Counted from the stretch's first letter, positions 1-9,986 are shown. The stretch is 61,382 bases of DNA from Photobacterium sp. Ph5 (GCF_022129445.1 NZ_JADQAQ010000011.1:1-61382), one strand, 5' to 3'. Numbers and translations: made by a program. The notes: generated by a model not told the origin, from the letters alone.

Positions 1-50
1 CACCACCGATGCCAGAGAAGTTATTAACCTTAGCTGAGTCTCGGTGGTAA
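1..50. other. Inverted repeat at the window edge
   Basis: An 8-bp perfect stem pairs bases 2-9 with 41-48 around a 31-base loop. It may be the tail of an RNA structure or of an upstream transcript that starts outside the window. It is not followed by a T run, so it is not a clear terminator. I could not match it to a known RNA family. Confidence 0.25.
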
Positions 51-139
51 TCAGGAAATTAAATATTAATTACCAATTAAAAATTGATCTTAATGGTGAA
101 TACTTCGTATATCCATATATTTAGTAAGAGATAATAAAT

Positions 140-811
140 ATGGATAATATTCGATTATCATCATGTGATATTCAAACAATGGAAAAACGCCAAAGAGTTC
201 AACTGATAAACTCTTTGCCAGGTTTTAAAAGCGCCAACCTTATAGGAACTACTGATAATGATGGAAATGAAAATGTAACCATTGTTAGTTCTGTTATCCA
301 TCTTGGATCATCACCTGCTTTATTAGGGTTTATATTACGCCCTGATACTGTCGAACGACACACTTATACAAATATCCAACAAACAGAACAATACACGATT
401 AACGCTGTATCTGAAGAGTTTTACCAACGAGCCCATCAAACATCCGCTCGCTATCCTAAAGAAGTGTCAGAATTTAGTGAAACGCGTCTCACCCCTTTCT
501 ATGACAATCATTTTGATGCGCCATTTGTATTAGAGAGCCCAATAAAAATAGGCTTAAGACTAGCAGAGATTATACCGATCCCATCGAATGGTACACATAT
601 GATCATTGGAGAAATTGAGCGAGTTATTTTGCCTAAATACGCATTACGGAAAGATGGCTATATCAATATTGAAAGCCTAGATTTAATGACGCTTTCTGGG
701 CTCGATAACTACCACGTAACACAAAGTGTCGGACGTTTAAGCTATGCAAAACCCGATAAGCCTATCGTACCACTCGATATTGACGGCAACGCTTTTTATA
801 TTAAAGAGTAA
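140..811 (+). CDS. Flavin reductase-like (FMN-binding split barrel) protein
   Basis: A 223-residue cytosolic protein that resembles the flavin reductase-like family, which binds FMN in a split beta-barrel. The N-terminal half carries the expected pattern: a strand with NLIGTTDNDGNENVTIVSS, then a stretch around LLGFILRPDTVERHT that would contact flavin phosphate and ring. Members reduce flavins or act as flavoprotein oxidoreductases; the substrate of this one cannot be told from sequence. The start lies 5-10 bases after an AGAGAT ribosome-binding site. It is a single gene that converges on the HAD phosphatase gene. The family call is fairly safe, the reaction is not. Confidence 0.75.
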   Translation: MDNIRLSSCDIQTMEKRQRVQLINSLPGFKSANLIGTTDNDGNENVTIVSSVIHLGSSPALLGFILRPDTVERHTYTNIQQTEQYTINAVSEEFYQRAHQTSARYPKEVSEFSETRLTPFYDNHFDAPFVLESPIKIGLRLAEIIPIPSNGTHMIIGEIERVILPKYALRKDGYINIESLDLMTLSGLDNYHVTQSVGRLSYAKPDKPIVPLDIDGNAFYIKE

Positions 812-812
812 A

Positions 813-857
813 AAAACAAGAGCCTCAATGATTGTTAAAAACAATATATTGAGGCTT
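813..857. terminator. Bidirectional terminator
   Basis: A 9-bp stem (821-829 with 848-856) lies between two convergent genes. An A run at 811-817 gives a U tract for the minus-strand transcript. The plus-strand side is weaker. Confidence 0.7.
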
Positions 858-880
858 ATAACTTGAGGTTAATATACTGG

Positions 881-1675
881 TTATAATATTTTTTGCTTAA
901 TAACTGTCATAACACCCTGTTCGTTATTACTCGGCGCTTCAAATCGAGCTAATTTTTTAATCTCAGGATGTGCATTTTCCATTGAATAACTATGGTAGGT
1001 TTCTTTCAGCATTTCGGCATCATTGAAGAAATCACCAAAACTCATACTCTCCTCAAACGTAAAACCAAATTCTTTTTGTAAGTGCTTTATCGCGGCACCT
1101 TTTGACGCTGTTTTGTGCATTAAATCAAGCCAAATCTTTGCACTAACAACGACTTGATGCGTTTCACCAAACACAGGCGCTAAAACAGGGTAAATATGCT
1201 CTTCTGTACCATTGAAGTTTAATACTGCTATCTTGATAAATTCATCATCAACAGAAAACAAGTCATCAACCAACTCTAAGTTATGATAATACTTGCGGAT
1301 TTCGTTAAGTGCTCGTTCGCTGGTGGCTTCTGTATAAGCTGAGTTTTTACCGCACAACACGATGTCACAATCAGGCACTTGCTGAACCGATTTTAAAATG
1401 GTGTGGATTTCATCGGTAGGTATAGTAGAACTGTAAATCTCTTTTCCTTTATACATCACCAAAGTGCCGTTTTCGGCAATAAACACCATGTGATCTTTTA
1501 CTGGTTCAAATGTATTAACAAGACTTTGATATTGGCGACCTGACGCAGCAGAGAATAAGATATTTTTTTGTTGAAGCAGTTGAAATACTTCATAGAAATC
1601 TGAAGGTAACTGCTTATTATCACAAAGAAGCGTGCCATCCATGTCGGTAGCAATAAATTTGATAGACGTTGTCAT
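881..1675 (-). CDS. HAD-superfamily (Cof-type, IIB) phosphatase
   Basis: A Cof/YidA-like haloacid dehalogenase hydrolase of 264 residues, probably a cytosolic sugar-phosphate or nucleotide phosphatase. Motif I is DMDGTLL with the nucleophilic Asp near the N-terminus, motif II is SAASGR, a conserved Lys lies before the C-terminal third, and motif IV is SFGDFFNDAEML. Length and the large C2 cap fit subclass IIB. A GTG four codons upstream (1687) extends the frame, but the ATG at 1675 has an AAGTGG site about 8 bases upstream, so I prefer it. Substrate is unknown; these enzymes are usually promiscuous. Confidence 0.85.
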   Translation of the reverse strand: MTTSIKFIATDMDGTLLCDNKQLPSDFYEVFQLLQQKNILFSAASGRQYQSLVNTFEPVKDHMVFIAENGTLVMYKGKEIYSSTIPTDEIHTILKSVQQVPDCDIVLCGKNSAYTEATSERALNEIRKYYHNLELVDDLFSVDDEFIKIAVLNFNGTEEHIYPVLAPVFGETHQVVVSAKIWLDLMHKTASKGAAIKHLQKEFGFTFEESMSFGDFFNDAEMLKETYHSYSMENAHPEIKKLARFEAPSNNEQGVMTVIKQKIL

Positions 1676-1949
1676 TAGGGTTACCACTTAATTATTCTTA
1701 TTGCCATATTACCTGTTTATTGCGCATTTATGAGTGATTAAAATAAAATATTGCACAATATTATCTTCGTTCATTTCGATAAATTATTTGTAACACGAAA
1801 TTTAAGACCAATAGCTATAAGTAATTCACATCACATTGCATATTAATAATTAGTTACATTCACCACAAATATTATACTTAGATCACGGTTTAGTATTCTT
1901 ATTTTCTATATTGTTCTGACATAATTAACTATAAAACAAAGGATAAAGT
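1676..1949. other. Divergent intergenic region
   Basis: An AT-rich spacer between the divergently transcribed HAD phosphatase gene and the 81-residue protein gene. It must contain both promoters. I see no clear operator or RNA structure in it. Confidence 0.4.
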
Positions 1950-2195
1950 ATGGCTTACCAAGCTAAAGATCTTAACTACCGTGGTGAAAACTGTGGCGTG
2001 CATAATTGGATCACAGATGGCGGTCAATCTTTTTACTGGCATCCAGATTGGCTTCATATTGCTGAAGAAGAAACCGGCTTATACGGCAAACATGAGATTG
2101 AAGTAGAGAAAGGTGGAGAAGTAACAAAGGGACACGCCGTTCATACAATTTTGAAAAAGTTAAACGAAATGCTCAAAAGTACTGATCACGAATAA
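1950..2195 (+). CDS. Small conserved hypothetical protein (81 aa)
   Basis: An 81-residue soluble acidic protein with a good ribosome-binding site (AAGGATAAAG) before its ATG and its own terminator, so it is very likely real. The N-terminal half is rich in aromatic residues (NWITDGGQSFYWHPDW) and contains one Cys; the C-terminal half is helical and charged. No signal peptide or membrane segment. I do not recognise a characterised family. It is monocistronic, lying between the HAD phosphatase and pepT. Confidence 0.7.
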   Translation: MAYQAKDLNYRGENCGVHNWITDGGQSFYWHPDWLHIAEEETGLYGKHEIEVEKGGEVTKGHAVHTILKKLNEMLKSTDHE

Positions 2196-2201
2196 CAAAA
2201 T

Positions 2202-2246
2202 CCCCTAACACGTTTGTTATGATCTGAAATATGTTAGGGGCTTTAA
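2202..2246. terminator. Bidirectional terminator
   Basis: A 9-bp stem (2202-2210 with 2232-2240), GC-rich at its base, is flanked by AAAAT on the left and CTTTAATT on the right. It serves the small protein gene and the converging pepT. Confidence 0.75.
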
Positions 2247-2260
2247 TTAACTACAACGAA

Positions 2261-3490
2261 TTAGCTATATTTTTCTGCTGTTTTTTCGACCACTTTGATG
2301 ATCACACTCACTGCCTTTTCCATCCCTTCAACAGTAATAAACTCATGAATACCATGAAAGTTATAACCGCCAGTAAAAATATTCGGGCATGGTAAGCCTT
2401 TAAATGATAAACGCGCGCCATCTGTACCACCTCGAATCGGTTTGATCTCTGGCTGTACATCGCATTCAATCATTGCTGATTGCGCTAATTCAATGATATG
2501 TGGGTATGGCTCTACCATTTCACGCATATTGAAGTAAGAATCTGTTAGAACAAGCTCAACACGCCCTTTTTCTAACTGCGCATTTAGCTCATCCACTTTT
2601 TGCTGCATGAATGCTTTGCGTTGTTCCTGCCCTTCACGGCTAAAATCACGAATAATATAACCTAGCTCTGTTTTAGCGACAGATGGCTTCATTGATTTTA
2701 AATGGTAGAAACCTTCATATCCTTCTGTTGCTTCAGGCGTTTCATTGCTTGGCATCATTAATTGAAATTGCGCTGCAATGTTCATTGAGTTCACCATTTT
2801 ACCTTTAGCAGTACCAGGGTGAACATTAGTGCCGTAGCAAATCACATCTGCAGATGTAGCGTTAAAGTTCTCGAACTCTAACTCGCCAACAGGACCACCA
2901 TCTATGGTGTAGGCCCATTGTGCATTGAATTTCTCTACATCGAAGAGATCAGCCCCACGTCCGATTTCTTCATCAGGCGTAAAACCAATGCAAATATCAC
3001 CGTGCTTAATTTCAGGGTGTGCAACAAGATACGCGATAGCTGTCATGATTTCTGCAACACCGGCCTTATTATCAGCACCTAGCAATGTTGTACCATCTGT
3101 AGTGATAATATTGTGACCGTGTAACTTATTTAAATCAGGGTATTGAACTGGAGATAACACTTCATCACCCATGCCTAATGCAATATCACCACCTTGATAG
3201 TTTTCTACAATTTGAGGCTTAACATTTAGACCTGAAGCATCAGGTGCTGTATCCATGTGAGCAATAAAACCAATAGCTGGAATATCAGCAGAAACATTTG
3301 AAGGAAGGCGTGCCATTAAATAGCAATGTTCATCTAATGAAATATCAGATAAACCCAATTCTTCCATTTCAGATTTTAATTGTTGTGCAAGGTTAAATTG
3401 CCCTGCGGTACTCGGACACGTTGCAACGTCACCATTAGATTGTGTTTCGATGCGGACATATCGGAAAAAACGTTCAAGTAACTTATCCAT
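2261..3490 (-). CDS. pepT: Peptidase T (tripeptide aminopeptidase)
   Basis: Cytosolic M20-family dinuclear zinc aminopeptidase of 409 residues that releases the N-terminal residue of tripeptides. Metal and catalytic motifs are all present: HMDTAPD, the [11 protein letters not shown] segment with the bridging Asp, the [11 protein letters not shown] segment with the catalytic and metal-binding Glu residues, and the C-terminal [11 protein letters not shown] and NFHGIHEF motifs. Length matches E. coli PepT. Two adjacent ATGs exist; the second (3490) is better spaced from the AAGG site, and MDKLLERF is the usual N-terminus. It has its own promoter region and is monocistronic. Confidence 0.95.
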   Translation of the reverse strand: MDKLLERFFRYVRIETQSNGDVATCPSTAGQFNLAQQLKSEMEELGLSDISLDEHCYLMARLPSNVSADIPAIGFIAHMDTAPDASGLNVKPQIVENYQGGDIALGMGDEVLSPVQYPDLNKLHGHNIITTDGTTLLGADNKAGVAEIMTAIAYLVAHPEIKHGDICIGFTPDEEIGRGADLFDVEKFNAQWAYTIDGGPVGELEFENFNATSADVICYGTNVHPGTAKGKMVNSMNIAAQFQLMMPSNETPEATEGYEGFYHLKSMKPSVAKTELGYIIRDFSREGQEQRKAFMQQKVDELNAQLEKGRVELVLTDSYFNMREMVEPYPHIIELAQSAMIECDVQPEIKPIRGGTDGARLSFKGLPCPNIFTGGYNFHGIHEFITVEGMEKAVSVIIKVVEKTAEKYS

Positions 3491-3614
3491 CATTAACCTT
3501 ACATAGCTTATTTATTTCGAGATAAACACATAGCTTCTCATCTAGATAAATTATGACGGATAAGTTAATCAATGTTCTTGCGATGTATCAGTTTTAATAT
3601 GAATAAACGCAGAT

Positions 3615-4277
3615 TTACGATTTAGCTGGGATCCAAGGGGATATTTTTTCTATTGACTGGGTAAAACGTAACGTCTCATTAGCAGATAGATCATCAGGTT
3701 TAATTTTACCAATCCCTTCTATAAATGAAATGGTTTTACCGTTTTCTAACACTATTGTTTGGTCTACATTAGGATCTGATAACGTGACAACGACACCTTC
3801 CGCTTTGGGCATAAACCAGTTACTAAACATACCACCTAAATCTGTCATCATCACATTCATTTGCGGTACGATTGACGCTATATACTCTTTGCTTAGAGAA
3901 TTGGGCTTATAGTTTAAACCTAAGATCTGCATAGAAACATCACAGGTAATACCCTCATCGATAACAAAAGTAACATCAGGATTGGCTTGCCGAAGGTTAC
4001 TATCAAGAGGAATAGAAAGTGCATAATCAGCAGGTATCACCAAATCCTCATAATGCTTGTCTTTACGCATTGACGCTTTGTGAATTTTACAGGTATTACC
4101 CTGCTGATCGACAAGATATAAACGTATGTTTACGTCTTCATGCCCTTCTTTAAGATTATTTTTAAGCTTTCCATATAACGAGCTATAACGTATTTGAACA
4201 TCTTGTGAATAAGCACTGTTCGCAGCCAACAATGAAAGGCAGCTCGTTATAATCAATAATCCCTTATTCAATTTCAT
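3615..4277 (-). CDS. DUF2987-like secreted protein
   Basis: A 220-residue exported protein. The first 24 residues are a Sec signal peptide (Lys-rich start, hydrophobic core, cleavage after AYS before QDVQIRYSSLYGKL). The mature part is predicted beta-rich with two widely spaced Cys residues that could form a disulfide. It resembles the DUF2987 family common in Vibrionaceae and Shewanella, whose function is unknown. It is monocistronic. Confidence 0.7.
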   Translation of the reverse strand: MKLNKGLLIITSCLSLLAANSAYSQDVQIRYSSLYGKLKNNLKEGHEDVNIRLYLVDQQGNTCKIHKASMRKDKHYEDLVIPADYALSIPLDSNLRQANPDVTFVIDEGITCDVSMQILGLNYKPNSLSKEYIASIVPQMNVMMTDLGGMFSNWFMPKAEGVVVTLSDPNVDQTIVLENGKTISFIEGIGKIKPDDLSANETLRFTQSIEKISPWIPAKS

Positions 4278-4403
4278 TTCCCTTACATATAAAAGCTTTT
4301 AAATTATCGTATCACGATTTTAATAAGTTATTGCTTGTTATTTTTTTAACAAACAATAAAGTTATAGTGCATTAGGGTGTTGTGTGATTTTATTTTAACA
4401 ATA

Positions 4404-4431
4404 AAAAAGCTCCAAATTCAGGAGCTTTTTT
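4404..4431 (-). terminator. Terminator of the membrane protein gene
   Basis: The AAAAAAGCTCC arm pairs with GGAGCTTTTTT across a 7-base loop, 14 bases beyond the stop codon of the minus-strand gene at 4445. Confidence 0.85.
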
Positions 4432-4444
4432 AACTTATAACGAT

Positions 4445-5281
4445 TTAGGCATTAAAAACATCTTTATCTATCTTATCAACTGGTGGTTCACCGTTATCTT
4501 TCGGTGGTTGCTCATCATCACTTTTTGCCACAGAGGTGACTTGTAAAGTTACGCCAAACATATTGCGATAGATGATACCTTTCACGTTAAAGAAAAAAGG
4601 CAATGTCCAAATCAAACCAATACCAGCTGTTGCAATTGAGATAAAAAACATCAGCATGATCACAATATAGATAGCCGTCATTGGTAATACTTTACGGATC
4701 GTTGCCATGAAAGAATATTGGATCGCTTTTATTGGTGATACTTTCTTTTCACACACCAATAAAATAGCCATGCTTAATGCCATCGTTAAGAACAAGCCAA
4801 CCAATGGGAATAAACTACTACCTAGCCCTTGGATTGAAGAAAGCAACAACATGGTAATAAGTGATACTATAGTAAAAGAAAAACCTTTTACTATCTGGCT
4901 TGGTTTACTCGGTAAACCAACTGCATGATTTAATGCCATTAAGCTAACACCCACATAAAGTGGTGCAATAAGCACATCAGACCAAAAGTTAGCCATAAAG
5001 CCCGCTTTTAGTATTTCAGGTGTAAAGCCCTGCCCTGTGATGAACGCATCAAAAAATACCGTTGGGCTGCCTAATTGAACTTCAAGCCCTAAAAGTAATA
5101 ATGCAACTTGTGCAAGAAACAAACAAATTACTGCAGGTAAAAAACTAAAAATGTTTTTCCCTGTGATTTTCCATGCCTCAATTAAAACAGTGACGGGTTG
5201 TAGTTCCACTTCACCCTTCAATGCTTTTTCAATAGACCCACCAATGTGGAAGCTTCGATTAATTGGCTCTTTCATACTCAT
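4445..5281 (-). CDS. Multi-pass inner-membrane protein, unknown function
   Basis: A 278-residue integral membrane protein. Hydrophobic segments lie at about 44-69, 100-124, 134-176 (probably two helices) and 196-236 (probably two), with a soluble N-terminus of about 40 residues and a charged, Pro-rich C-terminal tail of about 30. The pattern recalls large poorly characterised membrane families such as the YciC/UPF0259 group, but I cannot place it firmly. The two possible ATGs (5281 and 5275) both lack a strong ribosome-binding site. It is divergent from potA, and nothing ties it to polyamine transport. Confidence 0.6.
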   Translation of the reverse strand: MSMKEPINRSFHIGGSIEKALKGEVELQPVTVLIEAWKITGKNIFSFLPAVICLFLAQVALLLLGLEVQLGSPTVFFDAFITGQGFTPEILKAGFMANFWSDVLIAPLYVGVSLMALNHAVGLPSKPSQIVKGFSFTIVSLITMLLLSSIQGLGSSLFPLVGLFLTMALSMAILLVCEKKVSPIKAIQYSFMATIRKVLPMTAIYIVIMLMFFISIATAGIGLIWTLPFFFNVKGIIYRNMFGVTLQVTSVAKSDDEQPPKDNGEPPVDKIDKDVFNA

Positions 5282-5719
5282 GTCAGTTATTGGTGTAATG
5301 GCGGCATTGTACGTCAGAGAGGATAAGACAAAAACATTTCTAAGATAAAAAATCAGTCAAGCTGACTAATTTGTGTGTTTTTCATGCAAAAACCCCAAAA
5401 AAGCTGATAATGAAATCGTCTTTTCATTAAATATCTACTAATGATACTAAGCTGTAATAAGGCTTTTTATTATAAGGATAGTTTTTTGAATAATAATATT
5501 ACCGACATCATAGTAAAAGATTGTTTATAAAATCGATAAAGTGACTGACATCATATAAGGGATTTCGCTACTTAACGATGAAAAATATTACATCTTTGCA
5601 TTAAAATTAGTGAAAAAACGCTTTAATTTGAAAGACTACAGGTCTATCATGCGCCCTTTATTTTTAAGCCAAAATGTTGGGATTTAACCAAATAATCCCA
5701 GGGTGGAGATAACGTAGAA
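5282..5719. other. 438-bp intergenic region upstream of potA
   Basis: A long AT-rich divergent spacer. It must carry the potABC promoter and the promoter of the minus-strand membrane protein gene. Apart from the hairpin next to the potA ribosome-binding site I see no clear element; a TATCAT at 5645-5650 is only a weak -10 candidate. Confidence 0.4.
5678..5700 (+). promoter_or_regulatory. Hairpin abutting the potA ribosome-binding site
   Basis: A perfect 7-bp stem (5678-5684 with 5694-5700) and a 9-base loop ends directly before the GGGTGGAG ribosome-binding site of potA, which starts with TTG. The placement suggests control of translation initiation, but no mechanism is shown by sequence. 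Confidence 0.4.
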
Positions 5720-6838
5720 TTGAACGCTGAAAAAACATCTCAGAAACCTGTCATTCAGCTGAAGGGTCTTAGCAAAAGCTTTGACGGTAAGCAGATCATT
5801 TCAGGTTTGGACCTAAACGTAAACAATGGTGAATTTCTAACCATTCTAGGTCCATCAGGCTGTGGTAAAACCACAGTACTTCGTCTAATTGCTGGATTTG
5901 AAACTGCCGATAATGGGCAGATCACTATTGATGGCAAAGATGTTACAGACATTCCTGCTGAACAACGTCTAGTAAATACGGTGTTTCAGAGTTACGCACT
6001 GTTCCCACATATGACAGTGTTTGAGAACGTCGCGTTTGGTTTACGCATGCAAAAAGTACCCGCGAGTGATATTGAACCGCGTGTAATGGAAGCATTGCGT
6101 ATGGTGCAACTTGAAAAGTTTGCCCCTCGTAAACCTCATCAACTGTCCGGTGGTCAGCAACAACGTGTTGCGATTGCTCGTGCTGTTGTAAACAAACCAA
6201 AAGTTCTTTTACTTGATGAATCACTGTCTGCACTTGATTACAAATTACGTAAACAGATGCAGCTTGAGTTGAAACAGCTACAGCGTAAATTAGGCATTAC
6301 CTTTATTTTCGTAACACACGATCAAGAAGAAGCCTTATCAATGTCTGATCGCATCATTGTTATGCGCGATGGTCGCGTTGAGCAAGATGGTTCACCTCGT
6401 GAAATTTATGAAGAACCAACTAATTTATTTGTTGCCCACTTTATCGGTGAAATCAATGTCTTTGATGCAACAGTTAAAGAGCGTTTAGACGAAAAACGTA
6501 TCATGGCTGATGTTGAAGGTCGCCACTCATTGATCCACTGTGATTTAGATGTGAATGTTGGTGATAAGGTTAAAGTATTACTTCGACCTGAAGACATTCT
6601 TATCGAAGAGATCCATAACGGTGACAAAACTAACGGAATTGTTGGTTATGTTCGTGAACGTACCTATAAAGGTATGACATTGGATTCTGTGGTGCAGTTA
6701 GAGTCTGGCAAGTCTGTGATGGTTAGCGAATTCTTCAACGAAGATGACCCTGACGTAGACCACTCTCTTGACCAAAAAGTTGCCATTACTTGGATTGAAA
6801 GTTGGGAAGTGGTACTCGCTGATGAGCAAGAAGTTTAA
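5720..6838 (+). CDS. potA: Spermidine/putrescine ABC transporter ATPase PotA
   Basis: The 372-residue ATPase that drives polyamine import with PotB, PotC and PotD. Walker A is GPSGCGKT, the ABC signature is LSGGQQQR, Walker B is VLLLDES, and the H-loop is THDQEEA. A C-terminal TOBE-type domain (about 245-365) follows, as in PotA and related importers. The frame starts at a TTG: GGTGGAG lies upstream with a longish spacer of about 11 bases, and no better ATG exists, so initiation may be weak. The 3' end overlaps potB by 17 bases. Confidence 0.95.
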   Translation: MNAEKTSQKPVIQLKGLSKSFDGKQIISGLDLNVNNGEFLTILGPSGCGKTTVLRLIAGFETADNGQITIDGKDVTDIPAEQRLVNTVFQSYALFPHMTVFENVAFGLRMQKVPASDIEPRVMEALRMVQLEKFAPRKPHQLSGGQQQRVAIARAVVNKPKVLLLDESLSALDYKLRKQMQLELKQLQRKLGITFIFVTHDQEEALSMSDRIIVMRDGRVEQDGSPREIYEEPTNLFVAHFIGEINVFDATVKERLDEKRIMADVEGRHSLIHCDLDVNVGDKVKVLLRPEDILIEEIHNGDKTNGIVGYVRERTYKGMTLDSVVQLESGKSVMVSEFFNEDDPDVDHSLDQKVAITWIESWEVVLADEQEV

Positions 6839-7679
6839 TTTACAGAATTTCATTATCGCGTTAGTTGTTAGTTGGTTAGTACTGTTTGTTTTTGTACCTA
6901 ACTTAATGATTATAGGAACCAGTTTCCTAACTCGTGATGATGCAAATCTAATCAAAATGGTCTTCACGTTTGACAACTATGAAAGACTGTTTGATCCACT
7001 GTACGCAAAAGTACTTTGGCACTCTTTTTACATGGCAATCACAGCAACCATTCTGTGTTTAGTAATTGGTTACCCTTTTGCTTATGCCATTGCAAAAATG
7101 CCAGAGAAATGGCGTCCATTTATGCTGTTTTTGGTTATCGTACCATTTTGGACTAACTCTCTAATTCGTACTTACGGCCTTAAACTGATGCTAGGTACCC
7201 GTGGTATTTTAAATAACACATTAATGTACCTTGATATTATCGATAAGCCACTGCGTATTATGTACACCGAGTACGCAGTAATGATCGGTTTAGTGTATAT
7301 CTTGCTACCATTTATGGTGCTACCACTCTACTCCGCGATCGAAAAGCTTGATAATAACTACATTGAAGCAGCACGAGACTTGGGCGCAAATAAGGTTCAA
7401 ACCTTTATTAAAGTGATCTTCCCACTAACCATGCCTGGTGTTATTGCAGGTTGTTTGTTGGTATTACTTCCTGCTCTAGGTATGTTCTATGTTTCTGACC
7501 TTTTAGGTGGTGCGAAGAACTTACTGATTGGTAATGTTATTAAGAGTCAGGTTTTAAACGCGCGAGATTGGCCATTTGGTTCTGCAACAAGTATTGCCCT
7601 TACGTTAGCAATGGCAATTATGCTGTATGCCTACTACCGTGCAGGTAAGTTGCTGAACAAAAAAGTGGAGCTTGAATAA
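6822..7679 (+). CDS. potB: Spermidine/putrescine ABC transporter permease PotB
   Basis: Inner-membrane permease of 285 residues with about six helices. The EAA-type cytoplasmic loop that contacts PotA is seen in [21 protein letters not shown] start it at the ATG at 6822 ([10 protein letters not shown]), inside the end of potA, because this gives the normal PotB length; the frame is open 18 codons further upstream without a good start. It overlaps potA by 17 bases and potC by one, so the three genes are probably translationally coupled. Confidence 0.93.
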   Translation: MSKKFNLQNFIIALVVSWLVLFVFVPNLMIIGTSFLTRDDANLIKMVFTFDNYERLFDPLYAKVLWHSFYMAITATILCLVIGYPFAYAIAKMPEKWRPFMLFLVIVPFWTNSLIRTYGLKLMLGTRGILNNTLMYLDIIDKPLRIMYTEYAVMIGLVYILLPFMVLPLYSAIEKLDNNYIEAARDLGANKVQTFIKVIFPLTMPGVIAGCLLVLLPALGMFYVSDLLGGAKNLLIGNVIKSQVLNARDWPFGSATSIALTLAMAIMLYAYYRAGKLLNKKVELE

Positions 7680-8449
7680 TGGGACGCTTGTTTAAATTTA
7701 GCTTTATGTCAGTGGTATATGCATTTTTATATACCCCTATCATTATTCTGATTGTTAACTCATTCAACGAAAGCAAATTCGGTATGAAATGGGGTGGCTT
7801 TACTACTAAATGGTATGAGCAACTGGTTAACAATGACAGTTTAATGCAAGCGGCAGGACACTCGATCACCATCGCCGTGTTCTCTGCAACAGCAGCATCT
7901 CTAATTGGTAGTTTAACGGCCGTTGCTCTGTTTCGTTATAACTTTAAAGGTAAGAAGTTTGTATCAGGTATGCTATTTCTCGTTATGATGTCTCCAGATA
8001 TCGTAATGGCAATCTCGCTACTTGCACTGTTCTTACTATTGGGTGCTAACTTAGGTTTCTTAACGCTATTGCTTTCTCATATCACATTCTGTTTACCTTT
8101 TGTTGTTGTAACAGTTTACAGCCGATTAAAAGGCTTTGATGTGAAAATGCTTGAAGCGGCACGTGACTTGGGCGCTAGTGAGTGGGTTATCTTAAAGCAG
8201 ATTATCCTACCATTGGCTAAACCCGCAGTTGCTGCAGGCTGGCTACTAAGCTTCACTCTATCGCTAGATGATGTAATTGTAAGCTCGTTCGTAACGGGTC
8301 CAACTTACGAAATCTTACCATTGAAGATTTACTCAATGGTTAAAGTAGGCATTTCACCTGAAGTGAACGCCCTAGCGACAGTGATGTTGATTGTTTCTCT
8401 TGTTCTGGTTATTTGTTCACAATTACTGGCTCGAGACAAAATAAAGTAA
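7679..8449 (+). CDS. potC: Spermidine/putrescine ABC transporter permease PotC
   Basis: The second permease subunit, 256 residues, about six membrane helices, with the EAA-loop motif [20 protein letters not shown]. The start overlaps the potB stop in a TAATG. Together with PotB it forms the membrane channel for polyamines. A strong terminator follows, which separates it from the potD genes. Confidence 0.93.
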   Translation: MGRLFKFSFMSVVYAFLYTPIIILIVNSFNESKFGMKWGGFTTKWYEQLVNNDSLMQAAGHSITIAVFSATAASLIGSLTAVALFRYNFKGKKFVSGMLFLVMMSPDIVMAISLLALFLLLGANLGFLTLLLSHITFCLPFVVVTVYSRLKGFDVKMLEAARDLGASEWVILKQIILPLAKPAVAAGWLLSFTLSLDDVIVSSFVTGPTYEILPLKIYSMVKVGISPEVNALATVMLIVSLVLVICSQLLARDKIK

Positions 8450-8470
8450 GCATCAACAACAGCTAATACT

Positions 8471-8505
8471 AAATGGCTAACTGTATCCAGTTAGCCATTT
8501 TTTTA
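8471..8505 (+). terminator. Terminator after potABC
   Basis: An 11-bp-class stem (AAATGGCTAACTG pairing with CAGTTAGCCATTT around a short loop) is followed by seven T residues. Confidence 0.9.
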
Positions 8506-8632
8506 CCTATTATTCAATGACCTTCAAATATATTCCCCTGTAACATTTTCAAACACTTTTTTGCTATCTAAAAACTGAAACTTGCTCTAAATTTCGGCCA
8601 CTTTTTATCGCATTCACTACGAAGACACTCGA

Positions 8633-9670
8633 ATGAAAAAATGGTCATCTCTTGTTATCGGTACAGCGCTACTTTCAGCAAGCGTTAATGCTTTTGCTTC
8701 AGAAGAAGAGAAAGACAAACAGTTAGTTTTTATGAACTGGGGTCCGTATATCTCTACTGAGCTTCGTGAGCAATTCACGAAAGAAACAGGTATTAAAGTG
8801 ATCTACTCGACTTATGAGTCGAATGAAACTATGTATGCAAAACTTCGTGCTCACCCAGAAGGTTATGATCTGGTTGTGCCATCAACATACTTTGTTGCAA
8901 AAATGCGTGACGAAGGCATGTTACAAAAGATTGATAAGTCTAAGCTGTCTAACTTCACTGAGCTAGACAAGAACTACCTAGACAAGCCATTTGATCCAAA
9001 TAACGATTACTCTCTTCCACACGTAATCGCGATGACAGGTCTTGCCGTAAACACAGACATGTATGACCCAGAAGATTTCGATAGCTGGGCGGATTTATGG
9101 GACCCAGAGCTGAAAGGTCAGCTAATGCTAATGGATGATACTCGCGAAGTATTCCACATTGCATTACGTAAGTTAGGTTACTCAGGTAACACAACTAACC
9201 CAAAAGAAATTGACGAAGCCAAAGCAGAGCTTGAGAAACTAATGCCAAATGTATTAGTTTTTAACTCAGACAACCCTGCTGCGCCTTACCTTGCTGGTGA
9301 AGTAGGTCTAGGCATGCTATGGAATGGCTCTGCAGCGGCAGCGCAAAAAGAAGGTTTACCAATTAAGCTTATTTGGCCGAAAGAAGGCGGTATTTTCTGG
9401 GTTGATAGCCTAGCTATTGCTAAGAATGCGAAAAACGTAGAAGCGGCACACAAGATGATTGACTTCCTACTTCGCCCAGATATTGCAGCACAAATTTCAG
9501 AGCAAACGGGTTACCTAACCGCAGTAGAGAAATCAAACGCAAAATACAAAGACAACCCTACTCTATTCCCACCGCAAGCTGATCTTGATCGTGGTGAGTG
9601 GCAAGATTCCGTAGGTAACATGAATATTCGCTACGAAAATTATTTCCTTGAATTAAAAGCGGATCAATAA
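8633..9670 (+). CDS. potD: Polyamine-binding periplasmic protein PotD (copy 1)
   Basis: Periplasmic spermidine/putrescine-binding protein of 345 residues with a Sec signal peptide (MKKWSSLVIG start, cleavage near AFAS). The mature protein has PotD-type segments: FMNWGPYIS near the N-terminus, STYESNETMYAKL, the DDTREVFHIALRKLGYSGN region, and LGMLWNGSAAAA. It delivers polyamine to PotABC. It lies 183 bases after potC with a terminator between and another after it, so it can be expressed separately and in excess. It is a close paralogue of the next gene, mainly differing in ligand-pocket loops (for example LPHVIAMTG here, IPYIWGATG there). Confidence 0.9.
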   Translation: MKKWSSLVIGTALLSASVNAFASEEEKDKQLVFMNWGPYISTELREQFTKETGIKVIYSTYESNETMYAKLRAHPEGYDLVVPSTYFVAKMRDEGMLQKIDKSKLSNFTELDKNYLDKPFDPNNDYSLPHVIAMTGLAVNTDMYDPEDFDSWADLWDPELKGQLMLMDDTREVFHIALRKLGYSGNTTNPKEIDEAKAELEKLMPNVLVFNSDNPAAPYLAGEVGLGMLWNGSAAAAQKEGLPIKLIWPKEGGIFWVDSLAIAKNAKNVEAAHKMIDFLLRPDIAAQISEQTGYLTAVEKSNAKYKDNPTLFPPQADLDRGEWQDSVGNMNIRYENYFLELKADQ

Positions 9671-9986
9671 ACAAAATAGAAAGCTGCCATTGGCAGCTTT
9701 TTTTATATCTCATATTTATTAATAAACATGGTTAGTTGTAGTTTTTTCTGAAGATTTACTTAGCAAGCTTGTTATTAATCAATATGATAGCGATATTTAA
9801 CAGTCAAAATTCTGTTTTTTTGTGATGTGGTCGACGAATATTCTCTGCTATAATAACTTTGTTTTATGATTAACATCTGTTTATGCATTAAAAATAATAC
9901 TCTAATGCGTTTACAACCAATTAGGAGAAGCGGTCAATACCGCTAGAGAACACTCTCGACATCCTGTTTAGTTAGGAGCTAACACA
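9671..9986 (+). promoter_or_regulatory. potD copy 2 promoter and structured leader
   Basis: A 316-bp spacer. After the terminator, a TATAAT at 9849-9854 is a candidate -10, although a matching -35 is poor. The predicted leader of about 130 bases holds small stems: AGCGG(9930-9934)/CCGCT(9941-9945), GAGA(9947-9950)/TCTC(9955-9958), and GTTAG(9971-9975)/CTAAC(9979-9983). The last one encloses the AGGAG ribosome-binding site. This suggests post-transcriptional control, unproven. Confidence 0.4.
9681..9705 (+). terminator. Terminator after potD copy 1
   Basis: AAGCTGCCA pairs with TGGCAGCTT around a one-base gap, so the real loop is slightly larger, and is followed by seven T residues. Confidence 0.85.

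Noticed and set aside
1..50. Riboswitch fragment at the left edge
   Set aside because: The stem alone is not enough; I could not align the loop to FMN, TPP, glycine or c-di-GMP riboswitch cores.
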